The translations under genes and the position numbers were made by a program. Of a DNA stretch of 62,329 nucleotides, positions 6,544 to 12,899 are shown piece by piece; the stretch's first letter is position 1, and every line of letters starts with the position of its first letter. The DNA lies in the IMG/VR virus record IMGVR_UViG_3300035670_000210, positions 1-62,329 of that record. One strand, given 5' to 3'. The notes beneath the pieces are model-generated. The model had not been told where the DNA came from. It searched no databases and saw only the letters and a program-made list of their open reading frames with translations. Source of the DNA: a virus.

Positions 6544-7587
6544 ATGGCACTTACTTACTCTAACTTCAGCACCTTTGCAGAAGTGGTCACATGGTATGAG
6601 CGCACCAAGCCTTTGCGTGGTGAGGCGAACAAGAACAAGAACATCCGACCGCTCGGCGACCGTTCGCGCAAGTGGGAACGCATCGTCAAGATCGACGACA
6701 ACTGCTATGCCCTGTCGGATGGGTATCACTACGGCGATGACATCTTCCGTTGTTGGTATCGCAACGTTGAATATAACCCGACACCCAAGGACATGGCGTT
6801 CTACGCACCGATCGTGTGGCGCAAGCACAAGGACGGCACCGAGACAGTCACACTGCGTAACGGCGCTGGACCGGGGCTTCACACGTCACGGTATCAGTTC
6901 TTGTGGCGACATACCCCAAACGGCCTTGGATTTACCGCAGGTAACCGTGACGGCAAGCAATACATCACGGTCAAGCGTGGCACACCATACGACAAGATAT
7001 TTCTAGCCAAGGGCACCACGGTGCCGCGTCCGGTGTGGGAAGATGTGCAGAACGATTTGGCAAAGATGAAGGGTAACCACGTCCCCCGATGGATTGGCTG
7101 GCAGCGTGTGAAAGACGACGGTGTCGCGCTGACATTCAAGCGCACGGACAAGGGCTGGGAGTTTGCCAGCGGTGGCAAGCCGATTCCTGCGCCACTAAGG
7201 AAGCGCGTGGACCTTGATATCAAGGCCAAGCTGAAGCCGCACATTGACGCGTTCCGTGAATGGCTAGTGGCCATCGGCCCGCTCATCCCCATGCGTGACT
7301 ATCAGTATGAGCGGTCTCTGCGTGATAGCATGCAGGAGTGGATCAAGGAGACGACGGGGCGCAACGTAAACGTCTGGTCTGTCGAGCGCGAGATAAACTA
7401 TTCGCTGGCGCGCAAGATTATTGCCAACCCTGAACACCCCCTGCGCATGCACTTGGCTTACGTTGTTATACGTTACACTGACTTCCTCACACCATGTGAG
7501 GACGAGGACGACGTAAGGATGGCCAAGGCAGCGTTTAATCGCTGGGTCAACAAGCAGCTTGGCTTGATAAAAGAAGTGAAAGGATAA
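6544..7587 (+). CDS. Unknown 347-residue protein
   Basis: No recognised domain. It is rich in Trp, Tyr, Lys and Arg. The N-terminal half (1-175) seems beta-rich (repeated short strands with W-Y/R patterns); the C-terminal half (220-345) is helical and basic. AAGGAGAG is ideally placed. Its own leader palindrome and size suggest an independently regulated product. A nucleic-acid-binding or host-takeover role is possible but unproven. Confidence 0.65.
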   Translation: MALTYSNFSTFAEVVTWYERTKPLRGEANKNKNIRPLGDRSRKWERIVKIDDNCYALSDGYHYGDDIFRCWYRNVEYNPTPKDMAFYAPIVWRKHKDGTETVTLRNGAGPGLHTSRYQFLWRHTPNGLGFTAGNRDGKQYITVKRGTPYDKIFLAKGTTVPRPVWEDVQNDLAKMKGNHVPRWIGWQRVKDDGVALTFKRTDKGWEFASGGKPIPAPLRKRVDLDIKAKLKPHIDAFREWLVAIGPLIPMRDYQYERSLRDSMQEWIKETTGRNVNVWSVEREINYSLARKIIANPEHPLRMHLAYVVIRYTDFLTPCEDEDDVRMAKAAFNRWVNKQLGLIKEVKG

Positions 7588-7591
7588 GAGG

Positions 7592-8458
7592 ATGAACAGG
7601 ATGGAGTTAGCATATGTCTGCCAGCTGCTGGACGAGCACGACAGGCGTGAGCAGCAGGTCAACTGCTCCTTGATGTTGCGTAACCTGCGTCTTCAGGTGG
7701 AAGCAGCGATCCCCGGCTGTCGCACAACTATGCGCAACGACCAGTGGGCGTGGGTTTACATGCCCGAGGATCACATCACTATGGGTGCCGTTGGGTTTGG
7801 TAACCTGAACCAGAACGGGCGAGGTGCCAGCACATACGCTGTGCATGCTCGGAATATCGTGAACGGCAAATACAGCAGCGGCTCTAGGCAGCATAACATG
7901 TTGATGAGTAGCAACCTCAGCGTCGCTGTGAAGAACGCCAAGAAGTTCCTGCGCAGGCTATCGCCGACGGAGTTGGTGCAGCACACGCACTCACACGTTC
8001 GGGACGCCATCAACCATATGCGGACTACGGCACGGGAGGTGATAATGAGGGAGGAGGTGATGCTGTTCGGCTCAAGCCTTCACGCGCGCGAAAAGTCACC
8101 CATCCTGAAAGAGATCAGGCACCTCGTGGACGCGGGGCATAAGTTCTTGGACATATCCATGTCTGAGCAACTCAGTAAGTATTTTTCACTGTGTGACGAG
8201 CACAAGGAATCGCAGCGCCCCTACGACATGCTGTTCGTCTCGATCACGCAGAGCGGGGGTAAGCAGCGGTTCGACGTGGTGCCAGTCGAGCAAGCCGAGA
8301 ACCACTGGCCGAGGATGGGTGACCCGCAGACGCTATACGACGATGTGCCGGAGTATCTGCTTGGTAGGTTGGCGGTCCTGAGCATGGTCGACGTCGGCAC
8401 ATTCGTGCCGGGTGTAGGCTTCAAACACACAGAAGGATTGTTCTATGTGGCTCGCTGA
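7592..8458 (+). CDS. Unknown protein, paralogous tail with next gene
   Basis: 288 residues, no recognised family. Helical N-terminus (1-45), then an alpha/beta body. The C-terminal ~70 residues contain D-V-P-E-Y-L-L-G-R-L-A-V-L-S-M and P-G-V-G, which resemble the end of the following protein (LPNWMQEKLTLLSM...AGVG). The two are probably related by duplication of a C-terminal module. Start has AAGAGG upstream and lies four bases after the previous stop. Confidence 0.6.
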   Translation: MNRMELAYVCQLLDEHDRREQQVNCSLMLRNLRLQVEAAIPGCRTTMRNDQWAWVYMPEDHITMGAVGFGNLNQNGRGASTYAVHARNIVNGKYSSGSRQHNMLMSSNLSVAVKNAKKFLRRLSPTELVQHTHSHVRDAINHMRTTAREVIMREEVMLFGSSLHAREKSPILKEIRHLVDAGHKFLDISMSEQLSKYFSLCDEHKESQRPYDMLFVSITQSGGKQRFDVVPVEQAENHWPRMGDPQTLYDDVPEYLLGRLAVLSMVDVGTFVPGVGFKHTEGLFYVAR

Positions 8459-8828
8459 AAACGATCTGCAGGGGCTAAGGGAGAGACCGTATTTCAAGAT
8501 GCGTGACCTCATTATAGCCAATGGGACTGAGCGCTGCCCCAACCGTCGGGCTTACTGGATAGGCGACCCGCGCGATAAAACTCCACATGATGATAACATA
8601 TACCGTGTGGTAGTAAATAACACCACGGGACACGTTAAGGTGGCATGTATCGGGCTAGAAAGTGTTGACGCGATAGTGGATGGCACCTATGATAGTGTGC
8701 AAGACCTGCCGAACTGGATGCAGGAGAAACTCACGTTGCTCAGTATGCTCAGCCCCATGCCACCTACTGAACCCGTTGCAGGGGTGGGTCGCCGTATCAA
8801 CCCGGATATATACTGGGTGTTTTGTTAG
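8445..8828 (+). CDS. Unknown protein, short paralogue of upstream gene
   Basis: 127 residues, overlapping the previous gene by 14 bases, with GAAGGA upstream. The C-terminal half shares the pattern of the 7592 product (short strand block, then L-P/L-x3-L-x-L-L-S-M, then GVG and a final aromatic strand). The stop TAG is part of palindrome copy 7. Function unknown; possibly the isolated C-terminal module of the larger neighbour with its own N-terminus. Confidence 0.6.
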   Translation: MWLAENDLQGLRERPYFKMRDLIIANGTERCPNRRAYWIGDPRDKTPHDDNIYRVVVNNTTGHVKVACIGLESVDAIVDGTYDSVQDLPNWMQEKLTLLSMLSPMPPTEPVAGVGRRINPDIYWVFC

Positions 8829-8841
8829 TGCGACACTAACA
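8823..8841. repeat. Palindrome copy 7, supplies a stop codon
   Basis: TGTTAGTG - CGA - CACTAACA. The TAG of GTTAG is the stop codon of the 8445-8828 gene. It is followed directly by a second, GC-rich hairpin (8842-8857). Confidence 0.9.
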
Positions 8842-8857
8842 GGGGGCTACGGCCCCC
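8842..8857 (+). terminator. GGGGGC-TACG-GCCCCC hairpin
   Basis: A perfect 6-bp GC stem with a TACG (UNCG-type, very stable) tetraloop stacked straight on palindrome copy 7. No T-run follows, so it is more likely a transcript-stabilising or pausing element than a full terminator; partial termination is possible. A similar GGGGC-GCG-GCCCC hairpin lies at 1139. Confidence 0.4.
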
Positions 8858-8892
8858 ACCCACAAACCGAAACCAGTTATTGCGAGGACACC

Positions 8893-9195
8893 ATGACACC
8901 GGAAGGCAAAGTCAAACGTGTGGTTACCCAGCAACTCAAGGCTATGGGGGTATACTTCTTTTACCCGGTCACGGGTGGCTATGGTCGTTCCGGGCAGCCG
9001 GACATCGTTGGGTGCTACAAGGGACGGTTCTTCGGTATCGAGTGCAAGGCCAATGGCAACAAGCCGACACCACTGCAATCCCAACACATAGCTGAGATCA
9101 ACAACACAGGGGGCGTCGCGTTTGTTGTCAACGAAGACAACATGAAAGAAGTTAGCCGTATACTCATGGAGGCTGTGCCAAATGGCATTGAGTAA
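8893..9195 (+). CDS. VRR-NUC domain nuclease
   Basis: 100 residues, the size of a stand-alone VRR-NUC. The PD-(D/E)xK-type active site is visible: G-Q-P-D (34-37) and I-E-C-K (49-52), with conserved P-T-P-L-Q after it. The family cleaves branched or structured DNA and in phages is thought to serve recombination or replication-intermediate processing. I start at the ATG at 8893, which gives the family N-terminus (T-P-E-G-K-V); longer in-frame readings run through the palindrome and hairpin. Upstream GCGAGGA is the likely ribosome-binding site. Confidence 0.85.
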   Translation: MTPEGKVKRVVTQQLKAMGVYFFYPVTGGYGRSGQPDIVGCYKGRFFGIECKANGNKPTPLQSQHIAEINNTGGVAFVVNEDNMKEVSRILMEAVPNGIE

Positions 9196-9361
9196 AGAGC
9201 ATGAGGCTACGCTTCGACACCTACGGCAGCAAGTGGACGCCGCGCAAGAAGCTCTGTTCAAGGTCAACCGCCCTGCCGATGCGCAAACCAAACTGTTCTA
9301 CGCACGTAACAAGTTGGAGCAGTTTGTCAAACAGCTACGTGCTGCGGGGGTAAACATATGA
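9182..9361 (+). CDS. Small helical protein
   Basis: 59 residues (MALSKEHEATLRHLRQQVDA...) predicted to be one or two amphipathic helices, probably coiled coil. It overlaps the end of the VRR-NUC gene by 14 bases and the next gene by ATGA. No family recognised. The tight overlap and clean helical periodicity make it more likely real than chance. Confidence 0.5.
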   Translation: MALSKEHEATLRHLRQQVDAAQEALFKVNRPADAQTKLFYARNKLEQFVKQLRAAGVNI

Positions 9362-9495
9362 AAACAAAACAAGACTATTTTGATCTGGAGATGTGGTGCC
9401 ACGTGGCACTGGAGATGGCACCGAAGTGGTCGCCCTACCGCCTGCTCTGGAAGTTTGGGGCTTGGTACGCAAGGAGAAAGCAACGTGGGGTATGA
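9358..9495 (+). CDS. Small Trp-rich basic protein
   Basis: 45 residues (MKTKQDYFDLEMWCHVALEM...). Four Trp and a basic C-terminus (A-R-R-K-Q-R-G-V). Overlaps its neighbours at both ends. No family recognised. The preceding GCGGGGGTAAAC is only a moderate ribosome-binding site, but ATGA coupling would help. Confidence 0.45.
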   Translation: MKTKQDYFDLEMWCHVALEMAPKWSPYRLLWKFGAWYARRKQRGV

Positions 9496-10000
9496 TGAGG
9501 AAAAAGTTTGGGCGTATCTGCTAAAGGATCGGCAGGCAACGGCTCATGATGTGGCACTAAACTGCGATGTAACAGAGGCTTATGCGGAGGAGTTGATGAG
9601 CAAGATATCTAGTCCAAACTGGAGAGAAGACGTTAGTGCGCCACTAACAGGAGGCGTGAAGTTCGACGCCGACAAAGCACGATACGACCTGATCCCGCCG
9701 GAGATCGAGGAAGCCATCGCCAAGGTGCTGACATTCGGCGCGGTCAAGTACGGTGAGCGCAACTGGGAACTTGGTATGCGGTGGGGGCGTCCATACGCTG
9801 CACTGCGGCGACACATGACTGCGTGGTGGTCAGGAGAGAACACGGACCCCGAAACGGGGATGCCGCATACATGGCATGCAGCCTGTTGCATTGCCTTCAT
9901 CGTAGCGTTCGAGGCGAGGGGGGCCGGGACAGATGACAGACCAGATACCAAAACAAATACACCCGACATTACGGGAAGCGATCAAGAGCCTGTCGGATGA
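9485..10000 (+). CDS. dATP/dGTP pyrophosphohydrolase-like (DUF5664) with HTH-like N-terminus
   Basis: 171 residues from GTG 9485, which has AAGGAGA at correct spacing. Residues 1-45 look like a small HTH-type module (E-E-K-V-W-A-Y-L-L-K-D-R-Q-A-T, then helix). From residue 58, K-F-D-A-D-K-A-R-Y-D-L-I-P-P, G-A-x-K-Y-G-E-R-N-W and R-H-x-x-A-W-W-x-G-E are hallmarks of the DUF5664 dATP/dGTP diphosphohydrolase family. Such enzymes hydrolyse dNTPs and occur in base-Z phages (MazZ-type role) but also elsewhere. Palindrome copy 8 forms the linker between the two parts. An alternative GTG at 9656 would give the catalytic part alone, but its AGGAGG is too close. Confidence 0.75.
   Translation: MGYDEEKVWAYLLKDRQATAHDVALNCDVTEAYAEELMSKISSPNWREDVSAPLTGGVKFDADKARYDLIPPEIEEAIAKVLTFGAVKYGERNWELGMRWGRPYAALRRHMTAWWSGENTDPETGMPHTWHAACCIAFIVAFEARGAGTDDRPDTKTNTPDITGSDQEPVG
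9632..9648. repeat. Palindrome copy 8, in-frame linker
   Basis: GTTAGTG - CGC - CACTAAC, read in frame as V-S-A-P-L-T between the N-terminal module and the DUF5664 domain of the 9485 gene; AGGAGG follows at once. Confidence 0.9.
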
Positions 10001-10151
10001 GTGGCAGGTGGTGAAGAAGCGAGATCACTACTTCCTACACCACAACGGGCGTCGCGTTGCCTGTGTCGGCAACAACGCGTCCAAGGTTAGCGATTACCAC
10101 GTCAAGAAAAGCCTGCACGCACTGCAGCGATACACGGAGAGCATGAAATGA
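9933..10151 (+). CDS. Small protein, possible dsRBD/HicA-like fold
   Basis: 72 residues. The pattern W-Q-V-V-K-K-R-D-H-Y-F-L-H-H followed by strand G-R-R-V-A-C-V and a C-terminal helix recalls the alpha-beta-beta-beta-alpha fold of HicA-like RNA-binding proteins, including a His in the position of the HicA catalytic residue. Similarity is by eye only. No HicB-like antitoxin is adjacent, so a toxin role is unlikely. It overlaps the DUF5664 gene by 68 bases. Confidence 0.5.
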   Translation: MTDQIPKQIHPTLREAIKSLSDEWQVVKKRDHYFLHHNGRRVACVGNNASKVSDYHVKKSLHALQRYTESMK

Positions 10152-10170
10152 TGAACCAAGGAGGAGAAAA

Positions 10171-10389
10171 ATGAAATTCTGGAGAGCAAGAGAAGAAGTC
10201 ATGCCGCACAGAGACGTGCAGGCAGAGGCGGTACTTGGGATCAGCAACGCAGCGCAGGTGCTGCCGCCTAAGAGGTTCATGGATTTGGTTTACTACACCA
10301 TTCTGATGAACCGCCAGATCAGCGTCGAGGACATCGACGCGCTGGCCAATCGGTTGAGCCGGGCGGCTTGGGAACGGGGGCGGAGATGA
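10171..10389 (+). CDS. Unknown small protein
   Basis: 72 residues (MKFWRAREEVMPHRDVQAEA...). Mostly helical. AAGGAGGAG is a very strong ribosome-binding site, suggesting high expression. No family recognised. Followed by an ATGA overlap with the next gene. Confidence 0.6.
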   Translation: MKFWRAREEVMPHRDVQAEAVLGISNAAQVLPPKRFMDLVYYTILMNRQISVEDIDALANRLSRAAWERGRR

Positions 10390-10637
10390 GCAAACAGGTC
10401 AAGATCAAAAGCCTGATCTGGCGCGACGTGACCATCCCAGAAGGCGCAACTGGCGGCCTATGGCTCGTTGCATACAGCATCGTCGGCACATACGAACTGC
10501 ACCGCTTTGACGACAAGGTTGGCGTGTATCTTGGGATGCCCGGCGGCATTGCGTTGGACGAATACGTTGACGTTCTGTCAGCCACCGATGCCGCTCAGGC
10601 GAACTTTGAGAATAAGGTCAGGAGTGTTTTGATATGA
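10386..10637 (+). CDS. Unknown small protein
   Basis: 83 residues from the ATG overlapping the previous stop; the upstream in-frame ATG at 10368 lacks support. Beta-rich first half (G-L-W-L-V-A-Y-S-I-V-G-T-Y-E-L) and helical end. No family recognised. ATGA overlap to the next gene. Confidence 0.55.
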   Translation: MSKQVKIKSLIWRDVTIPEGATGGLWLVAYSIVGTYELHRFDDKVGVYLGMPGGIALDEYVDVLSATDAAQANFENKVRSVLI

Positions 10638-11035
10638 TCGACATGACCAAAAACCGAGCGCCGTATGGCCTGCTGACCGCCGAGGAAAAGGCTGCGCTGC
10701 ATGAGCATGAGAAGGCGGGTGGAGTAGTTGAACACCACTGTGATGGCGTCTGGTTCAAATATGCTCCTTCTTGGCTTTACAACGTGGTCTACCGCACCCT
10801 CCCCCTGCCCCTGACCCAAGACTTGATCGCATGGGAGAAGCTGCCTGATTGGGTTGAGTGGGTGGCGCGGGATGAAGACGGTGAGGTGCTTGGTCACAGC
10901 CTCGAACCAAACATCAGCCGCGACTCAACTTGGCTGGCTCATGGAGAGCGCCGCCGCATCGACGACTTCCCCGGTATCGTGGTGCAGATCGGGACGGTGG
11001 ATTGGAAAGACAGCAAGCAGCGGAGGCCGAGATGA
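10634..11035 (+). CDS. Unknown protein
   Basis: 133 residues (MIDMTKNRAPYGLLTAEEKA...). N-terminal helix with an R-A-P-Y-G-L-L-T-A-E-E-K-A opening common to phage proteins of unknown role, then a Trp-rich middle (W-F-K-Y, P-S-W-L-Y, P-D-W-V-E-W-V). Basic C-terminus. Overlaps genes on both sides. Confidence 0.55.
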   Translation: MIDMTKNRAPYGLLTAEEKAALHEHEKAGGVVEHHCDGVWFKYAPSWLYNVVYRTLPLPLTQDLIAWEKLPDWVEWVARDEDGEVLGHSLEPNISRDSTWLAHGERRRIDDFPGIVVQIGTVDWKDSKQRRPR

Positions 11036-11193
11036 CCTACTTCCACCCAGACTACGGCCTGACCGACGACCTGCGCCTAGCCGCCGTCCAAGACGCTGAG
11101 ATCATAGGCGTGAAGCAATCCGCCGCGCTGCACCGCGTCTCGGTGCCGAGCATCTACAAGTGGCGGAAGGTATTTGAGGGAGGAAAGGGATGA
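11032..11193 (+). CDS. Small HTH protein
   Basis: 53 residues. E-I-I-G-V-K-Q-S-A-A-L-H-R-V-S-V-P-S-I-Y-K-W-R-K-V-F matches the transposase/homeodomain-like HTH in which S-x-x-S-I-Y-x-W-R is the recognition helix. Too short to be a transposase; likely a small DNA-binding regulator. GGAGGCCGAG precedes the ATG, which overlaps the previous stop. Confidence 0.65.
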   Translation: MTYFHPDYGLTDDLRLAAVQDAEIIGVKQSAALHRVSVPSIYKWRKVFEGGKG

Positions 11194-11693
11194 CTGACGA
11201 AGAACTGATGAAGCGGCTGCGAGAAGGTGCGACGTGGGATGACGATGTTGCCGCCGCCGACCGCATCGAAGCCCTGACCGCTGATAGGGTTAAAAATAAT
11301 AAGGATTACTGCGCCTTAATGGAACGGTATGACGCCCTGACCGAGCAACTCGAAGCCGCCCGTGCTGACGCCAAGGAGGCCGAGGCTTATGCGGAGGAGT
11401 TGGAGAAGGAGAGGGACCACTGGCAAGGTGTTGCCGGGCGAGAGGGTGTGTGCATGACTTGCCACGGCCCCAGAGGAGCGCCCGAGCCTTATGGCTGCTC
11501 CGACTGTTTGAACACTGGCTATTGCGGCGAGTGGCACAACCAGATGCAGGAACTGCGGGAGAAGCTGGCGAAGGCGGTGGAGGCGCTGACTGACATCGTA
11601 AAAGACTGCGAAGCGGAATACCCACCCTCGCACGGAGCCATCAAATACTTCTGCCGCGCCACGCTGGCCGAGATTGAGGTAGAGAAGACATGA
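11190..11693 (+). CDS. Coiled-coil protein with zinc-knuckle insert
   Basis: 167 residues. Long heptad-like helix (about 45-88: E-Q-L-E-A-A-R-A-D-A-K-E-A-E), then C-M-T-C (about 90-93) and C-S-D-C...Y-C, i.e. a DnaJ-like zinc knuckle (CxxCxG...CxxC), then another helix. The opening M-T-D-E-E-L-M-K-R-L-R resembles Ead/Ea22-type phage accessory proteins. Role unknown; probably a protein-protein adaptor. Confidence 0.6.
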   Translation: MTDEELMKRLREGATWDDDVAAADRIEALTADRVKNNKDYCALMERYDALTEQLEAARADAKEAEAYAEELEKERDHWQGVAGREGVCMTCHGPRGAPEPYGCSDCLNTGYCGEWHNQMQELREKLAKAVEALTDIVKDCEAEYPPSHGAIKYFCRATLAEIEVEKT

Positions 11694-11968
11694 CTGACAA
11701 CATCATCAACCTAGACGACCACCGCCCGCACCAGACCAGCTATGTCGCCTGCTTTGAGTGCGGCAAGGATTGGGTGGCAGTGGCACCAGTGGACACCGTC
11801 CACTTCCAATGCCCGGACTGCCTCAAACTGTCTGCGATGATTGTTGAACCTCATAGCGCGGACTTCATCAACGCCTTCACACGTTCAGCGAAGCGCAAAG
11901 AGGACAGACAGAAGCGGACGATGGTGGTGCTGAACGCCGCACGCATGATTGACGAGGGTTTGATATGA
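11690..11968 (+). CDS. Zinc-ribbon protein
   Basis: 92 residues. C-F-E-C (about 21-24) and C-P-D-C (about 41-44) form a zinc ribbon; a helical basic tail follows (R-S-A-K-R-K-E-D-R-Q-K-R). Coupled to the previous gene by ATGA. The start M-T-D-N-I-I-N-L-D-D-H-R-P is common to short phage and bacterial zinc-ribbon proteins of unknown role. Confidence 0.6.
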   Translation: MTDNIINLDDHRPHQTSYVACFECGKDWVAVAPVDTVHFQCPDCLKLSAMIVEPHSADFINAFTRSAKRKEDRQKRTMVVLNAARMIDEGLI

Positions 11969-11977
11969 GAGCCAAAG

Positions 11978-12166
11978 ATGCCCCGTGACGCCAGCAACAG
12001 CCCCGGAGCGAGGGCCCTGAGGCTGGCGGGCTACGTCAAGTTGCCTGCGTGGTGGGTCACGCAGGAGCAGTTAGAGTTGATAGAGTACATGGCTAAACAA
12101 AACAAAGCCGAGATAGACGCAATAAAGGAGAGAGCGAATGCGCCTTGGATCAAAAAGGATTACTAG
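11978..12166 (+). CDS. Small protein, possible HTH regulator fragment
   Basis: 62 residues (MPRDASNSPGARALRLAGYV...). The 'A-L-R-x-A-G-Y-V-K-L-P-A-W-W-V' pattern recalls short Arc/ribbon-helix-helix-like phage proteins, but it is not diagnostic. Helical end. Overlaps the next gene by 29 bases. Confidence 0.45.
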   Translation: MPRDASNSPGARALRLAGYVKLPAWWVTQEQLELIEYMAKQNKAEIDAIKERANAPWIKKDY

Positions 12167-12443
12167 AGACATGCTGGAGGCGGCACTGGCCAAGCAGTGG
12201 GACCCGACCACCACGTCACGGCACTATGGGGTGCATCGCACGTCGGTGACGGCTGCCTGCGAGCGCTTCGGTATCTCGCTGCCGATGCACAAGTTCTCAC
12301 CGCAGGCGGTGTCGAGACGCAGCCCTGAGTGGAAGGAAGCCGTTGACGCCATGACGCTTGAGCCGAGGACTAAGGCCGTGTGGTCCGCCAGTCCCGCCGC
12401 TATTGAGCGCGCACTAAAAAACAAGGTCAAGGTACATGGCTAA
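12138..12443 (+). CDS. HTH DNA-binding protein
   Basis: 101 residues. Residues 8-45 (D-M-L-E-A-A-L-A-K-Q-W-D-P-T-T-T-S-R-H-Y-G-V-H-R-T-S-V-T-A-A) are a helix-turn-helix with the recognition helix starting at H-R-T-S-V. Basic throughout. AAGGAGAGAG precedes the ATG. Probably a transcription regulator; overlaps the dCMP deaminase gene by 8 bases. Confidence 0.6.
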   Translation: MRLGSKRITRDMLEAALAKQWDPTTTSRHYGVHRTSVTAACERFGISLPMHKFSPQAVSRRSPEWKEAVDAMTLEPRTKAVWSASPAAIERALKNKVKVHG

Positions 12444-12882
12444 CCCGTTAGACACACATCGCCTGCAAGAGTGGGCCGTTGAGATGGCGATGCACGTCGC
12501 CAAACTAAGCAAAGACCCAAGCACACAGGTGGGTGCGGTAATCTTCGATCCGAAGCGGCGCGTTGTATCCGCGGGGTATAATGGCTTTGCACGTGGCGTG
12601 GCTGATACCTCTGAGCGACTAGAAAACCGAGACATAAAATACAAGCTCGTTCTCCATGCGGAGAAGAACGCCATTCTGTTTGCAACGGCCTCGCTTGAGG
12701 ACTGCACTATTGTGGTTACCCACCCCTGCTGTGCTCAGTGCGCTGCGCAAGTTATCCAGTCGGGCATAAAACACGTGATATGGCCGAAGCCGACACCGGA
12801 GTTCATGGGGCGGTGGGCTAACGACTACGCGCTCAGCGTGATGCAGTTTAAAGAGGCGGGCGTCGACCTGACCGAACTATAA
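12436..12882 (+). CDS. dCMP deaminase family protein
   Basis: 148 residues. The zinc-dependent deaminase signature is complete: H-A-E (74-76, with catalytic Glu 76) and P-C-C-A-Q-C (97-102). Deoxycytidylate deaminase makes dUMP from dCMP, feeding thymidylate synthesis in phage-infected cells. No thymidylate synthase is encoded here, so the host enzyme would finish the path. It stands directly before the DNA polymerase, as expected for a nucleotide-supply gene. Confidence 0.9.
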   Translation: MANPLDTHRLQEWAVEMAMHVAKLSKDPSTQVGAVIFDPKRRVVSAGYNGFARGVADTSERLENRDIKYKLVLHAEKNAILFATASLEDCTIVVTHPCCAQCAAQVIQSGIKHVIWPKPTPEFMGRWANDYALSVMQFKEAGVDLTEL

Positions 12883-12899
12883 GAACCTAGGAGAACAAG

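Noticed and set aside
9933-10151. HicA toxin of a toxin-antitoxin pair
   Set aside because: Only a loose fold resemblance; no HicB-like gene is adjacent and the catalytic environment is unclear.
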